This document shows, piece after piece, positions 23,300 through 35,900 of a DNA stretch of 64,000 nt (position 1 is its first letter; each line of letters opens with the position of its first letter). Source of the stretch: Pisolithus tinctorius (taxonomy: Eukaryota > Basidiomycota > Agaricomycetes > Boletales > Pisolithaceae). The translations under genes and the position numbers were made by a program. A model generated the notes under the pieces. The model was not told the origin of the DNA. It searched no databases and worked only from the letters and a program-made list of their open reading frames with translations. The stretch covers positions 558,001 to 622,000 of the forward strand of contig JANFAH010000015.1 in NCBI GenBank assembly GCA_024663395.1, written 5' to 3'.

Positions 23300-24290
23300 T
23301 ATATGAGATGTTCCCTATAATCCCCCTGACTCTGACGTTCTCAGAGGGGATCACCCGTCTTCTCCTTTGCTTAGGACTCCCTACGACATGTTCCCTGCTC
23401 CGCTCCCTCCCTGTCCCTTTTTGTCAGGAAGCGAGTTCCACGCTGCGTACGAACGATGCCTCGTCCTTGAGGTTCTTCAAGCTCCCTCAGACCCCCCTGC
23501 TACTGTATGCGCTCGCCTTCTCGGCCACTTGTTGCACTTGGCCCTCACTGGTAAAGGTTGAGGACAAGTTCAGTACGAAATCATGTTAGCGACGGACGAT
23601 GACATCTTATGGGGCTAGCCCGGTATTATATGAGTAATTTTATCGTGGCACGTAAGTCTCAGCCTTTCTGCTGTCTGGAATCACTCACTGATCCCTTCAC
23701 ATTCAGGCGTAGCAGTGCAATCCCCCGCCGTCTGAGCACCCCTCCGTCCGTTGTTTAAAAGCGAAAGCGCTGGTGAATATTCCGCTATGGTGAAGCGGGG
23801 TGGTGTAGATCATAGTTCTGCCAATTAGGGATCCTGTTTACCAATTCCCTTCTGCGGATGTCTGAGCTGCCTTATCGACGTTCACTGATGTTAGCATCAT
23901 TGAGCAGTTGGCGGGCGACAGAATCCATCGGCTTGAGGACATCATGGTGATGGACGCGAGTTACCACCGAGCCTTCGGTACTTTCTTCCCGCGGCTTAAA
24001 CCCATGGAGGTGCGTTCACCGGCTCTTCTCCTTCGTACACTTTCTTAATATTTGTCCACAGGGTGCACCTGATACATATAATGCACACGAATTTCGACAA
24101 GCGCGAGCCTGAGCATTCCCGACACCCCGTATTTCGCCACGACAACTGAATTGCCTCTGCCTTTCTGAGCGTTTCTTGCGCTTCATGCGCTTTGTTGTGA
24201 GGTGGCGTGGATGCCTGGAGCTGCGTAGTACATCACGGACACAGGGAGGATGATGAGTGGGACGGAGCCCCGGAAAATGATGGCTCGACT
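23300..24290 (+). pseudogene. decayed fungal HNH-nuclease-like gene
   Basis: Fragments in different frames follow the order of a family common in basidiomycetes (HNH domain, PF13391 type): FLSGSEFHAAYERCLVLEVL with LLGHLLHLAL near 23400-23560, then IIEQLAGDRIHRLEDIMVMD and YHRAFGTFF near 23895-24000, then in another frame a TTTELPLP block and LALHALCCEVAWMPGAA near 24130-24220. Stops interrupt the last block (after LPLPF and after PGAA). Frames change between blocks, and the central HNH part is not recognisable. Family recognition is from memory and moderate. Confidence 0.55.
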
Positions 24291-24449
24291 GCTGGCGTCC
24301 TGACGAAAGCGTTAACACTTGACATTTACTGACTTGTTTTACTGCCTACTAGCTTGTCTCAACACTACTTGGTGTTGACTTGGCAAGGGCCTTCGCACTG
24401 CACTGGATTGGATTGCATCAACGGACTATGTTCCAGAGTAGGTCAGGTC

Positions 24450-25890
24450 CTACCCATCGTCCGTAATCGTTGCACGCCATTCACGCATCATAGGTCTTGG
24501 ACTGATGCCAGAAAGGCTCGCGTTGCCCGATCAGTGCTGGTTGTATCGGACAGACGAACGCACGGGAGGTGAGCAGAACACGATGAGTCTGACATTTACT
24601 ATGCTATCTGATAGCACGAGTTATCGGTGTCGTCGTCAAGCTCGTCGCGCAAGTTCTTTGGACATGCCTTACTCCTCGCTGGTGCACATGGAACGGGAAA
24701 GACTGCTCTTACACTCGCCGTACGAACTTGATGTCTGCAAGGCACCGTTCTGTCTAGTGTACAGTACGGAGGTGAAGAAGACAGAAGTCCTTGCCGAAGC
24801 TTTCAGACGAGCAATAAGTGAGTACACATGCACATCACACGGTTTTCATTCACCCGTTTGGTGAAGTTTCACACCCGCATCTTCACAGGAAAGAGGTTTG
24901 GTCACAGAATTGACACCGACTGAAGCTGAAAACCCTCTCGGTGGGTATGGAAAAGTCGTATCACACGTCGTAGTTGGTCTGAAAACAGTCAGCGGAACGA
25001 AGCGTGTCCGAGACCATGCAATGTATTGGCCGATCAGACGCATATGCATCATTCTACGACTTGAATCGGAGACGTACATTCCACTACCAAAGGGCGATGT
25101 GCATAAGCGGAAGGAATAGGTCCAAAATGTTGCGCTGGGTGACCTCGGTGCGGCTAGCGCGCGACCACAGGACGACCAGGATATCATGAACGTCATGGGC
25201 AGCCAATGCGGTCGGTCGAAGATCACGGAAATCTGCGAAGAAGTGAGCGAAGCTGTGAAAGGCTACGTTAACCAAGGTGTCGCATAGGTGATACCAGGTT
25301 GTCCCCTTCATCGATCTGTCACCATCGATGAACACTACAGCCTGGTATCACCTCGTATGCAATGCCATTTGTCGGATTCTTGCTGTGAGAAGCTTGACGT
25401 CGCACTGGACAAGTACATGTTGGATATCGAATGATGTATCAGTGTGCGCTTCTCAAGTTACTCACAGCACCGACAGTTATACTTGCTACTAATAGGGACA
25501 AAGCCACTGTCTGTGGAACGACTGATGTCATCTTGCCACACTAGTGGTGTCGTATGATCGTTCAGCGCTTTGCAACTTTTCAACAACAACAACAGGTCTC
25601 ACCCGGATGATTGCTCAGGCAGCCCAATTGTGCGCCAATGTCGAGGGACTCTGACTCGGTCCAGGCGTGCTGGAATGACTAACAGAAGGGGGGAGAGAAG
25701 GTCGATGTGGTGAGTAATTCCCTGCCTGAAGTGAGATTGGGCGCCATCTGCGATTTACCAGGGCGTATTCATTCTCAATTGCCTTCCGAAACGAAATAAA
25801 ATCGAGGTGGAAGATATTGGGGAGATAAATAGATTGTTCCTCGATGCAAAACCGTCAACTAGGAATATAAGTTCAGAGGGCGGATTTGAT
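24450..25890 (+). pseudogene. decayed copy of RuvB-like helicase 1 (pontin, RVB1)
   Basis: RVB1 order is kept but frames are broken. Walker A survives as AGAHGTGKT near 24679-24708 (GPPGTGKT in the family). Then follow PFCLVYSTEVKKTEVLAEAF with RRAI (about 24745-24815), an intron with good sites (about 24819-24889), [20 protein letters not shown] (from about 24907), [38 protein letters not shown], a rest of MLDIE (near 25420), ILATNRDK (near 25480), MIAQAAQLCANVEG (near 25605) and EDIGEINRLFLDAKPS (about 25807-25860). Stops and frameshifts remove any full product. An intron is retained, so this is a DNA-level duplicate rather than a retrocopy. RVB1 is an essential AAA+ subunit of INO80/SWR1/NuA4, so an intact copy should exist elsewhere. 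Confidence 0.8.
25286..25353. repeat. imperfect inverted duplication inside the RVB1 pseudogene
   Basis: AGGTGATACCAGG (25286-25298) is matched by its exact inverse at 25341-25353, and TTCATCGAT (25307-25315) by its inverse at 25324-25332. The left half matches where RVB1 encodes the VPG..FID stretch before Walker B. The right half is therefore an inverted copy that destroys the frame, as expected from template switching. Confidence 0.7.
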
Positions 25891-27157
25891 GGCGGTATGA
25901 TGTATGTAGCATGCTATAGTGCGTGTCCTCTTTGTTTTCATTTGTGAACAGAACTGTGTCTTCTTCCTCGGGCGACCACTAGCACATACGTGGTTGCGCA
26001 GGGTTCCCCTCCCTATCCGACATGGACATGTCAGAAGCCCTTCGAAAATTGTCGGAGTGCATATGACTTACTGTCCGGATGTGGCTGCTCCGTACTGGAT
26101 AATACTTGTCCAAACTACCTTCGCCATTATCAAAGAACAATGCCATGTAAAAACTCAAAAAAACTCACTATCTCTTCTCGACGTGGACCTTTGACACTGA
26201 CGGTCTTCATACTCCCCTGCTTCTTGCCTTCCGGCTTCACCTCTTTCGAGGACATACTTCAACTTCTTGGTTCCCTCGTATCATCGTCTTCATCAATGTC
26301 ACTGGCTACGTCATTGTCAGTGTCCTGATCATAATTGTCCATGATGATAGCCTTCAGGTCAAGTTTCATCCTCTTCACCATTGACAAGTCCTCACAGTAA
26401 AGTTGATGACCTGCGGCCATCCACGTTCCATGATGCCTTTCGAAACGGTGCCGCTGACACACTGAGATGTAGAACAATCGTCCGGAATACGCTTCGCGGG
26501 ACTACCGGGAGAAGTGACGATTGATGCTCTCCAACAATAGCGTGCTCGTGGGGAATGGGCGCACATCTGTACTGGTACGAGCGAACGCTAGAGCATTAGG
26601 CGTGCCGTCTTCATTTTCAATGTCACCGAGTCCAGTGTAGCCTTCGCCAGTTTTCGTAAGAGTAATACCGCACGACAGACTTACTGCGTGATGAGCTTCA
26701 TCCTGGAAATTCTTGACGCACTTCGGCGTGCACACTTGCCCGTTCCGAACGGGCCGTTCGGGAGCGCGGTTGTCCGGTTTTCCACATTGGTCCGTGCGTT
26801 GGCAGGATCACAGCGCCTAAGCACCTACTTCACCACCTCGGCATCGAATCGAACGTACAAACCTAACACGAAATTTATTGATCTCTCAATGGCCCGTAAT
26901 CACTCGAAGAAACGTCATCTTTTCGGCTTCGCAATGTCACCTCACTTGACATCTAGCACTCCTTCGGTACGCAATTCCATCCTTGCAGGCTATGACACTC
27001 ATCGGTCCGCAAAACCAAGCAAACACAAGGAGCGTGTCAGACCTCTGCCGACGTCCCCTCAGTTCCTGGAGCATTGGGCACGTTATCAAGGGCGAAACAC
27101 TTCTTTCGTGGGTCGACCTCGCCGCAATCAAGTCTTATCGCGAGAGAGACAGCTGAG
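25891..27157. other. no supported gene; possible minus-strand remnant
   Basis: Minus-strand frames at 26259-26735 hold acidic (DNDVASDIDEDDD) and TKTGEGYTGLGD-like stretches that might be exons of an unidentified gene. A plus-strand frame at 26890-27161 (MARNHSKKRH start) overlaps the upstream part of the NLR gene in another frame. I could not assign either. Confidence 0.25.
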
Positions 27158-30100
27158 ATGAGTACCGGTGCGGGAACTCTAGAGCAACGGGAACGATACC
27201 AGGCGGCTTCACCTCGCGAGGTCTGTCATTTATGTCGTCCGGTTATTGCAGTGATTCCGACTGATTCCGTTGGGCAGACTCGAACGGCGAATGACAACCC
27301 AGAACCAGTATCCATGCCAGCCGCGATTGGCAAGGATGTAGACATTGCACCAAAAGCACTCGACAACGTTACCGGCATGTCGCGCAGTTGCAAATTTAGC
27401 CCTGTCAACTTCCTCACTCTAGCGAATGGGACTCATACATACCTCGAACCTTTGAAAACTTTCAATGTCGTCGCTACCACCGTTGCAAACGTGAGCGCCT
27501 TCTTTTTGTATCTGTACTGTGATTACATGCGTACGGAAGGTCCACCCCTACGCCAAACTTGCGCTAGGAGTCTTGGTTGCTGCTTCTCAAGTACGTTCTC
27601 AGTTCTTTATGTATTCTTCATTTCATCTGTTTCCCATAGTTGCTCGTTAATCAAGCAAACTTTGACGGCATGGTGTACGACCTTCTCAGTACAGTTAGCA
27701 AAGTTTACGCGTTTCTTATCGAAGATGATACCGTCAAGGGTATAGAAAGCATGAGAGAGACGTTAGGAATGATTGCGCAGGTCATTAGTGATGCAACGCG
27801 GTTCATTATAAACCATTCCAGAACGAAGAACTTCTGTAGGTTTTATGATACTCCGTTCAGCTGGGTGTTCTGATGCGGCACAACGTCAGGGAAAAGAATA
27901 AGAAGTCGGAAGGAGACACAGACTGTCCTTGGTGACCACGCCAAGTCTCTGAATGACCTGATGCAGCAATATCGCGACCATACGATCCGGGCCTTCGGGA
28001 TCAGTACAAACCACGTACTTACAGATTCCAACTTCGAAGGCATGGCTTACGCAGAGGGGGCAGGTCTCAATATGACCAAGGCTTGTCTCGACGGTACCAG
28101 GACAGAGACTTTGCAGGAGATCGTCAACTGGATAGCTGATCCTAACCCTAATGCCTCTCGTATCTTATGGCTCCATGGACAGGCCGGGAGAGGAAAATCT
28201 GCCGTTGCCCATACCGTTGCGTTGTGGGTGCAGAATGTGGGGGGGCTTGGGACCGTCTTTTGCTTCGCCCGTGACAGGGAGGCTGAACGGAGGGAGGAGA
28301 AGACTATGACCACCGTTGCTCGTGATTTGGCGGGTCGTGATCCAGCTTTTCGACGAGCTCTGGAAGACGCAGTTAAGGAGGATCACTCTTTGAAGACCAC
28401 ATCTGATGTGATGCAGCAGTGGAAAGGACTCATCTTGGAGCCACTTTCCAAGGTTGATGGACAGATAGTCAGAAACGTGGTCGTGGTAATCGATGCCTTG
28501 GACGAAAGTGGGCCTGAGACGTCGAGGACGCATATCTTATCTCTTCTGACCTCGACGGAAGCTGCCCATCTGCCAGCCAATTTCCGGATCCTTTTGACAT
28601 CCAGACCATTACCGGACATCCAACATGCCCTGGGGGCTGCTCCACACGTGAAGTCAACTTCGTTGGATGGGATTCCTCTGGAGTTGGCGGAACGTGATAT
28701 TTCGCTATATGTTTCCAAAGAACTTGACCGTCTTCCTGGTATCGGAGTAGCGGAAGTCCAGAAGATTGTCAATGAGTCCAATGGTCTGTTTGAGTGGGCG
28801 GATCTGGCCTGTAGGTTCATCAAATCAAATCAAGTTGGAGCAACTCCGAAAGGATGCTATGATGACCTCATGGCTCCAGAGTCCGGGAAAGGCAGAAAAC
28901 TGCTGGATGCGACTTACTTTACAATCCTGAAGAGCGGTATACCCCAGTCTGGGAGAGCCCTCGAACAATACTGCTCCGTGATGTGCCAAGTTATGATGAC
29001 ACTCGAGCCTCTTCCTATGAAGGCCTTGTGTCACATGCGCGAAAAATTCCCAAACGAGCAGCAACGCTATAACATTACCCTCATCCTCGAGTTCATGTCC
29101 CCGGTGCTGCTTGGCATTGTGGATGATTCTTCTCCTGTCCGGCCCCTTCATCCATCCTTCTATGACTTCCTGACAGATCCTTCACGAAGTGGTGTCTATT
29201 CCATTGACACCTCTGATGCAAAAGACTTAGCCTCTGCTACATTGCAAATTCTTTGTGATGAGCTTCAATTCAACATCTGTGGATTGGAAAGTTCCTACTT
29301 GGCCAATGCTGAGGTTTCTGATCTGTCAGAGAGAATCAAGAAGAATATTCCACCCCACCTCTCCTACTCATGTCAATTCTGGGCTCACCATCTGGGGAAG
29401 ACAACATTTGACCCAACACTTGCAGTGCTGGTTAAGACCATTATTGGAAGTGAAAAAATTATCTTTTGGTTGGAAATAATGAGCCTTCTTGGGATGGTTG
29501 GAAAGGGTGCAGATGCTCTTGCTTCTGTTGCAATATGGCTATTGGTAAGTACTCCATGAGCAGACATTTGATGACTTCTGATATCATAATCAAGGGCCAA
29601 GATGGCTTCAAGGATATGTTGGCATTGGTAGAAGATGAAATCAAGTTCATCCAGAACTTTGGGTGTGTGATGTTGCACAGCACCCCACATCTTTATGTCT
29701 CTGCCCTTGCATTTATTCCCCCCAATACATCATTATCAACAATGCTGATGCCAAAATTCCCATACCTTGCTAGAGTTGCTGTAGGAGGTCTAAGTGGTTG
29801 GCCAGCTCTTCAGCTTGCTCTGCTTGGCCATACTTCTGAAGTCACATCAGTTGCACTCTCCCCTGATGGGAAGAGGATTGTCTCTGGCTCAGCTGACAAG
29901 ACTGTAAGGATATGGGATGTTGAAAGAGGTGTGCAGATTGGTGGTCCTCTTGAGGGGCATACTTCAGATGTCAATTCAGTTGCATTCTCCCCTGATGGGA
30001 AAAGGATTATCTCTGGCTCAAGGGACATTACTATAAGGATCTGGGATGCTGAGAGTCATATGGAGGTTGGCAGCCTTCTTGAGGGCCATACTTCTTTCAT

Positions 30101-30344
30101 CAATACAGTTGCATTCTCACCTGATGGGAAGAGGGTTGTCTCAAGTTCTTTTGATGAGACTGCAAGGGTTTGGGATGTTGAGAGAGGAGTGCAGATTGGC
30201 AACCCTCTGCAACATATCTCTGCAGTCAAGTCAGTTGCATTTTCTCCTGATCAGAGGAGGATTGTCTCAGGCTCAGTGGATAACACTGTAAGGGTATGGG
30301 ATGTTGGAAGAGGGTTGTCTCAGGCAGTCAGGACAGGACTGTGA
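27158..30344 (+). CDS. NACHT-WD40 (NLR-type) protein, truncated by frameshift
   Basis: Exons 27158-27490, 27540-27590, 27640-27835, 27890-29544, 29595-30344 join in phase to 994 aa. The N-terminal helical domain is that of basidiomycete NLR-like proteins (YAKLALGVLVAASQLL, TVSKVYAFLIED). NACHT follows: Walker A LHGQAGRGKSAVAH, Walker B NVVVVIDALDES, sensor-like LLTSRPLPD, and a winged-helix part ending in RPLHPSFYDFL. After the last intron (29545-29594) come STPHLYVSALAF and about four WD40 repeats before a frameshift stops the frame. Fungal NWD/STAND proteins sense non-self ligands and trigger incompatibility-type cell death. The start is uncertain: the frame is open upstream with an FFRG-containing stretch typical of this family but has only a TTG there. 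Confidence 0.78.
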
Positions 30345-31625
30345 GGGTCTGGGACATTGAGAGAGGTATGCAGATTGGCAGGCCTCTTGACTGTAAATAT
30401 CAAGTCAATTCAGTTGCATTCTCCCCTGATGGGAGGAGGATTGTTTCAGGAGGGGAGCACACTGTGACATTCTGGGATATTGATATTGAGAGAGGTGTAC
30501 AAATTGGCAGTCCTGTCTATCATCCTTCTATTGTCAGGGAAGTTGCATTTTCACCTGATGGAAAGAGGATTATCTCTGGCTCAGCTGACAAGACTGTAAG
30601 GATATGGGATGTTGAGAGGGGATTGCAGATTGGCAGTCCTCTTGAGGGCCATGCCTCTTCTGTGTTTTCAGTTGCATTCTCCCCTGATGGGAAGAGGATT
30701 GTATCAGGTTCTGTAGACAAGACTGTGAAGGTCTGGGATGTTGAAGGAGGTTTGCAGATTGGTGGCTCTCTTCAGGGTCATATTTCTAATGTTAGATCAG
30801 TTGCATTTTCCCCTGATGGGAAGATGATTGTCTCGGGCTCAGTGGACAGAACTGTGAGGGTCTGGGATGTTGAGAGAGGTGTGTTGGTTGGTATTCCATT
30901 TGAGGGCCATACTTCTCAAGTGTATTCAGTTGCATTCTTCCCTGATGGGAAGAGGATTGTCTCAGGCTCCTTTGACAAGACTGTGAGAGTATGGGACATC
31001 AGGAGAGGTTTGCAAATTGGTAGCCCTCTTGGGGGCCATACATCTGGTGTGTATTCAGTTGCAATATCTTTTGATGGGAAGAGAATTGTGTCAGGCTCTG
31101 TAGACAAGACTGTGAGGGTCTGGGATGTTGAAGGAGGTGTGCAGGTTGGCAACACTCTTTTGGGTCATACTTTTGTTGTCACTTCAGTTGCATTTTCCCC
31201 CAATGGGATGAAGATTATCTCTGGATCTTTGGATAGGACTGTGAGAATCTGGGATGTTGAACAATGTGTGCAAATTGGCAGTCTTTTTCATGATTATCTT
31301 GTCAGATCAGTTGCATTTTCCCCTGATGGAAAGAGGATTGTCTCAGGAGGGAGTTCCAATGTGCAGATCTGGGATGTTGAGAAAGGTGTGAAGATTGGAA
31401 GCCTTGAGGGCCATACTTCTTCCATCAATGCAGTTGCATTCTCCCCTGATGGGAAGAGGATTGTATCTGGATCTTCAGACAAAACTGTGAGGGTCTGGGA
31501 TGTTAAGAGAGGCATGCAGATTGGCAGCACTCCACAGGACCATATTTCTTTTGTCAGTTCAGTGGCATTTTCCCCTGACAGGGGGAGGGTTGTCTCAGGC
31601 TCAAGTGACAAGAATGGGATGGTCT
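29811..31625 (+). repeat. WD40 repeat array, about 14 near-identical units
   Basis: Units of about 126 nt carry GHTS..V.SVAFSPDGKRIVSGS.DKTVRVWDVERG-type text, with very high DNA similarity between units (core CCTGATGGGAAGAGGATTGT repeated). Four units lie before the frameshift near 30305-30325, a half unit lies at it, and about ten follow. Such high internal identity is typical of fungal NLRs whose repeats are shuffled by recombination and slippage. Confidence 0.85.
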
Positions 31626-32083
31626 GTAATGCTCAGAACCATGGAGATATGGTTAATGCATATGAAAAGTCCAAAATGAAGGCTTCTACTCTGTTCAGTG
31701 TACCTACCTCATGTCACATAGAAGATGGTAGGTTTATAACATGCTATACAATGTCAAAAGCTTTACTCATGACAACTAAAGCTGTAAAGGGATATCACAT
31801 CTGCTTTTCATCAGCCCTCTCACATGCACTGCATAACAGTGAAGAACTCATTGATGGTTTCATGCTGGAGGATACTAGGGCTGAACCAGCCAAGTTGCAG
31901 CATGATGGCTGGATCAGAGGTCCAAAGGGCAGATTACTCCTTTGGATACCTGCAGCATTAAGGAAGCCATTTTACTCAATGTTGAACACAGTAATCATTC
32001 CCCAAGGTTGTTGTGTAGAGTTGGACTTGAGTGAGATGGCCCATGGGAAAGAATGGTACAAATGTTTTAAGGCAGCTATGTAA
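30305..32083 (+). pseudogene. displaced C-terminal half of the NACHT-WD40 gene
   Basis: Open frame in a different phase from the upstream half. It starts in mid-repeat (RVVSGSQDRTVRVWD), carries about ten further WD40 units, then a unique tail of about 150 aa with HDGWIRGPKGRLLLWIP, as in the C-terminus of intact NWD proteins. It has no own promoter or good start codon. A deletion at a shared GGAAGAGG joins the end of one repeat to the middle of another and shifts the frame. Without it the protein would have been about 1,600 aa. Confidence 0.75.
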
Positions 32084-32920
32084 CCTTCCCATGTATCCTA
32101 TGAGGCATTACAGTGTGTGATGGCATGTGGGGATCAATGCAAGATAGGTTCTATATGATCTTAAGACCAATTCAATGATATACACTAAGCTGTTGGATGT
32201 GTGAAATGTATTAGAAGCTAGGTGGTTTTGTTAGATTAGGCAAGTCATGCATAGTCTGAACACATCCACTCCAAGTTGTGAGAACCCACTTCCATTCTAA
32301 GTCTTTCATACTTATTGTTCACATAATTAACTCTTGTGCCCTTATGCTTATTGTATTCACAGTGTCTTGCACTTATGTGCATGTTTCTTATTACTTATGA
32401 AGAATGTAGTGTGTCTCACAACAAGACAGCCCTTGTCATATAGCTCTGGGTTCAACACCCAAGTGTCTCAGTATTATTATACTCAGGGATATATAGTCTC
32501 ACACTGTAGTTTTGTCACCTCAGATGTTGTCACTACTCATGCATGACTGAGTATATTTGTATAGATATCTGTAAGGTTTGACCAATGACTGGTGGGGAAC
32601 TGTACATTTTGAAGGAATTATAAGTTTTTATGCAAGTCCATTTACATCATTGACATTGCTAAGACAAGCAGCAGATACAGAAACAGGCACATGGTTGAAA
32701 ATCCAGCCCTCACTGTAGTTTTCAAAGGCATCTGCATTAGCATTACTATAGGGGATTCTGTTGCACTGCTACATACATTGATTCAGACATTGAGCATCTC
32801 TAGAACAGAACAGTTGATCAACTTACAATATGTAGCATCAAGCACTTGGTAAGGGAAAGATCATTGCTATCCTGCCCTACTCCAATAGTTTCTTTGCTGA
32901 AGAAATATTAAGTGACCATG
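32084..32920. other. AT-rich intergenic between convergent NLR and G-domain genes
   Basis: About 840 bp inside the CpG-depleted block. No gene seen. Confidence 0.4.
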
Positions 32921-35900
32921 TCATATCCATAAAGTTGTAACCTTACACATCTGATTTGCCTTTGCAATATCCACAAGAACAGGGACCAAAGCCTCCACAT
33001 TTTCACCATATTCTTCAAAAGCAGCTGCTATAAGGGCAATGATTTTAGCTTGGACACCTGACATCTGATACTCCTTCACAGCAATCTTGAGGTGTCTTTC
33101 AACACCATGTTCATGTGTTGGATCAACTTGCATCAAGAAATACAAGTACTCAAACACCAGAATGGACCCTGCAATGATAAGCCTGTGTGTATAAAAGACT
33201 ATGAGGAAATATAAATCACCAATACCATGTTCTGCAATATACATAATTGGGCATTGCATAGAAGTTGACAATGTTGGCATTAGGAAGGGATTTGATGAAG
33301 GTGTGATTAGAGGCTGTGATATTTAGAATTATGTTCAATGAGAAGCACCACCATTTAGATGCTGAAACCTACCACCTAAACAAGGAATTATGGCTATCAT
33401 GGCATCCAATTTTGATAAGAAACTATGACTGCATACTAGCTGTAGATACTATTGATAAGTGGTGAATGCAGAGCAACAGCTGAAAGTTCATACATGCTGT
33501 GACAGGAAATTGAGGAGTTGAGAACAACATAAATCAGGTAGGACTGACAGGCTGATGATTGCATTCAGAAGCATAAGGCTAAAGTGGAATTGCATGAGGG
33601 GGGGGCACTCACATCCTGAAAATATATTGTTAAGAGAGCCTTTGGCATGCCTGCACTAAATCAGCTCACCAACTGCACAAGGCTAAGAAGCTATCCAGTG
33701 ACCACAAGGAGTGAAATTTACCTCCTATGCAGCCAGGGCCAAAGAGGATGGAGTGAGCAGTGTCAGTATGGATGTGTCATCATTTACCATGGTTCCACTC
33801 ACAAGCTGTCAACCCAAGGCCATGAGGGTGGGAGCAAACATGTGTTCTAAGCTGCTCAGTGAGCACAAAGCAGCAAACATACCTCCTATCAAGCCAAACC
33901 CAAAGAGGAATGTAGGGGAAAGCATGGTCAACAGGCATCTATCACTCCCTGCATAATTCCACATACTGACTAGCAACCCAAGTTCATCAGAGATAGCAAA
34001 TGTAGTCAGCATGTATTCACCAAAACGTGCCATAACTCCACTCACTTCCTATCAACCCAAATAATATAGGGAAATGACAAGCATATTCAGCAAACACCAC
34101 CACCTGCCAGGACTCCACCTACTGTCTACTGATCCAAATCCATAAGGTTGGAAGTAGATTGATCAACATGCATCCACCACTAACTGCAATCATCCCACTC
34201 ACAATCTATCAAATAAATTCCATTAGGGAGCAAGTGAACATGGTCAACAGTCATGCACCCCCACCTCCCATGACTCAACTCACTCGCTATCAATCCATGT
34301 CCATGAGAGAGGGAGAAAACATTTTCAGCACACATCCACTCTGGGCCATGAATTCACTCACTCCCTACCAACCCAGAGCAATGAGGGTGGAAGAAACATG
34401 ATCAGCATACATCCACCACCCATTGGCATTATGCCACTCACTCCCTATCACCCCAAATTCATAAGTGTGGGAGCAAGCAGGGTAAGTATGTAGCCATCGC
34501 CACTTGTAGGGAATCCACTGACATGCTATCAACCCAAATTGGTGATGGTAGGAGCAATCATGATCAGCATGCATCCTCCAATACCTCACATGGTTCCACT
34601 TACTACCCACTAACCCCAAACCCATGAGAGTGGGGGCAACATGAACATGAACAGTATGCATCCACCACCACCTATCATCACTCCACTCACATGCTAACAA
34701 AAGTCCACAAGAGCAGGAACAGTCATAGTCAGTCAGCATGCATACAATACACTATCACTTCATACTCACATCCTATCAGGCCAAGCCCATGAATGTGGAA
34801 TTAAAAATGGTCAGCATAGATCCATGACCAACTGCCATCTCTCCACTCACAATCTGCAAACCAGAGACCATGAATGCAGGAGCAAACATGGTCAACATAT
34901 ATCCAATACTGCCTCTCATCACTTCACTCACATCCTAGTTAATGAGGGTGGGAGAAAACATGGTCAGCATCCATCCACCACCACTTACCATCACTCCACT
35001 CACATACTAGTTAATAAGGGTGAGAACACACATGGTCAGCATGCATCCACAGGGCCACAACTGGCTGTCAAGACTCCACTCACAGACTATTAGCCCAAAT
35101 CCATGAATAACTCAGTATGGATCCAAACCATCTGCCATCACCACACTCACAGACTATTAGCCCAAATCCATGAATTACTTAGTATAGATCCAAACCATCT
35201 GCCATCACCACACTCACTCCCTGTCCATCCAAGTCCATGAGTTCAGGTGCAAATATAGTCAACAGGTATCCACCACCCCTGTCATTCCACTCACTTGCTA
35301 TCAACCCAAGTCCATGAGAATGAGAACAAACATGCTCAGCATGTATCCATCACCACCTGTCATCATTCCACTCACATGCTATCAAGCCAGGTCAATGAGT
35401 ATGGACACAGACACAGTCAGCATACACCCACTATCACCTGCCATCACTGTACTCACAAGCTGTCATGGCAAATCCATGAAGGTGGAGACAAACATGGTCA
35501 GCATCTATTCACCACCTCCTAGCACTCCACTCACAAGCTATCAGCCCAAGTTCATGAGCATAGGAACAAACATAGTCACTATCCATGCAACACCAGTTAC
35601 CATTGCTCCACTCACATGCTATAAACCAAAGTATGAGGGCAAGTGCAAGTATGGTCATCATGCATCTACTGCTGCCTGTCATCACTTTACTCACCTCCTA
35701 ATTAGTGAAGGTAAGAACAAAAATAGTCAGCATGTAACACCACCTCTCATCACTCTACTCACAAGCTAAGTCCATGAGGGTGGGAACAACAATTGTCAGC
35801 ATGCATCCTCCTCCACCCACCATCATTCCACTCACCCCCTACCAATCCAAGTACATGAGGATGGGAGTAAACATGGTCAGCATGCATCTACTACCACTTG

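Noticed and set aside
30296..30330. A 30-nt GT..AG intron that would repair the WD40 frameshift
   Set aside because: Thirty nucleotides is below any workable fungal intron, and the repeat alignment shows a missing piece of a unit with shared microhomology.
33231..33313. An extra 43-nt intron (GTATTG..ACAG) in the terminal exon of the G-domain gene
   Set aside because: The terminal exon is open without it, and only the unspliced frame agrees in phase with the triplets and the upstream exon.
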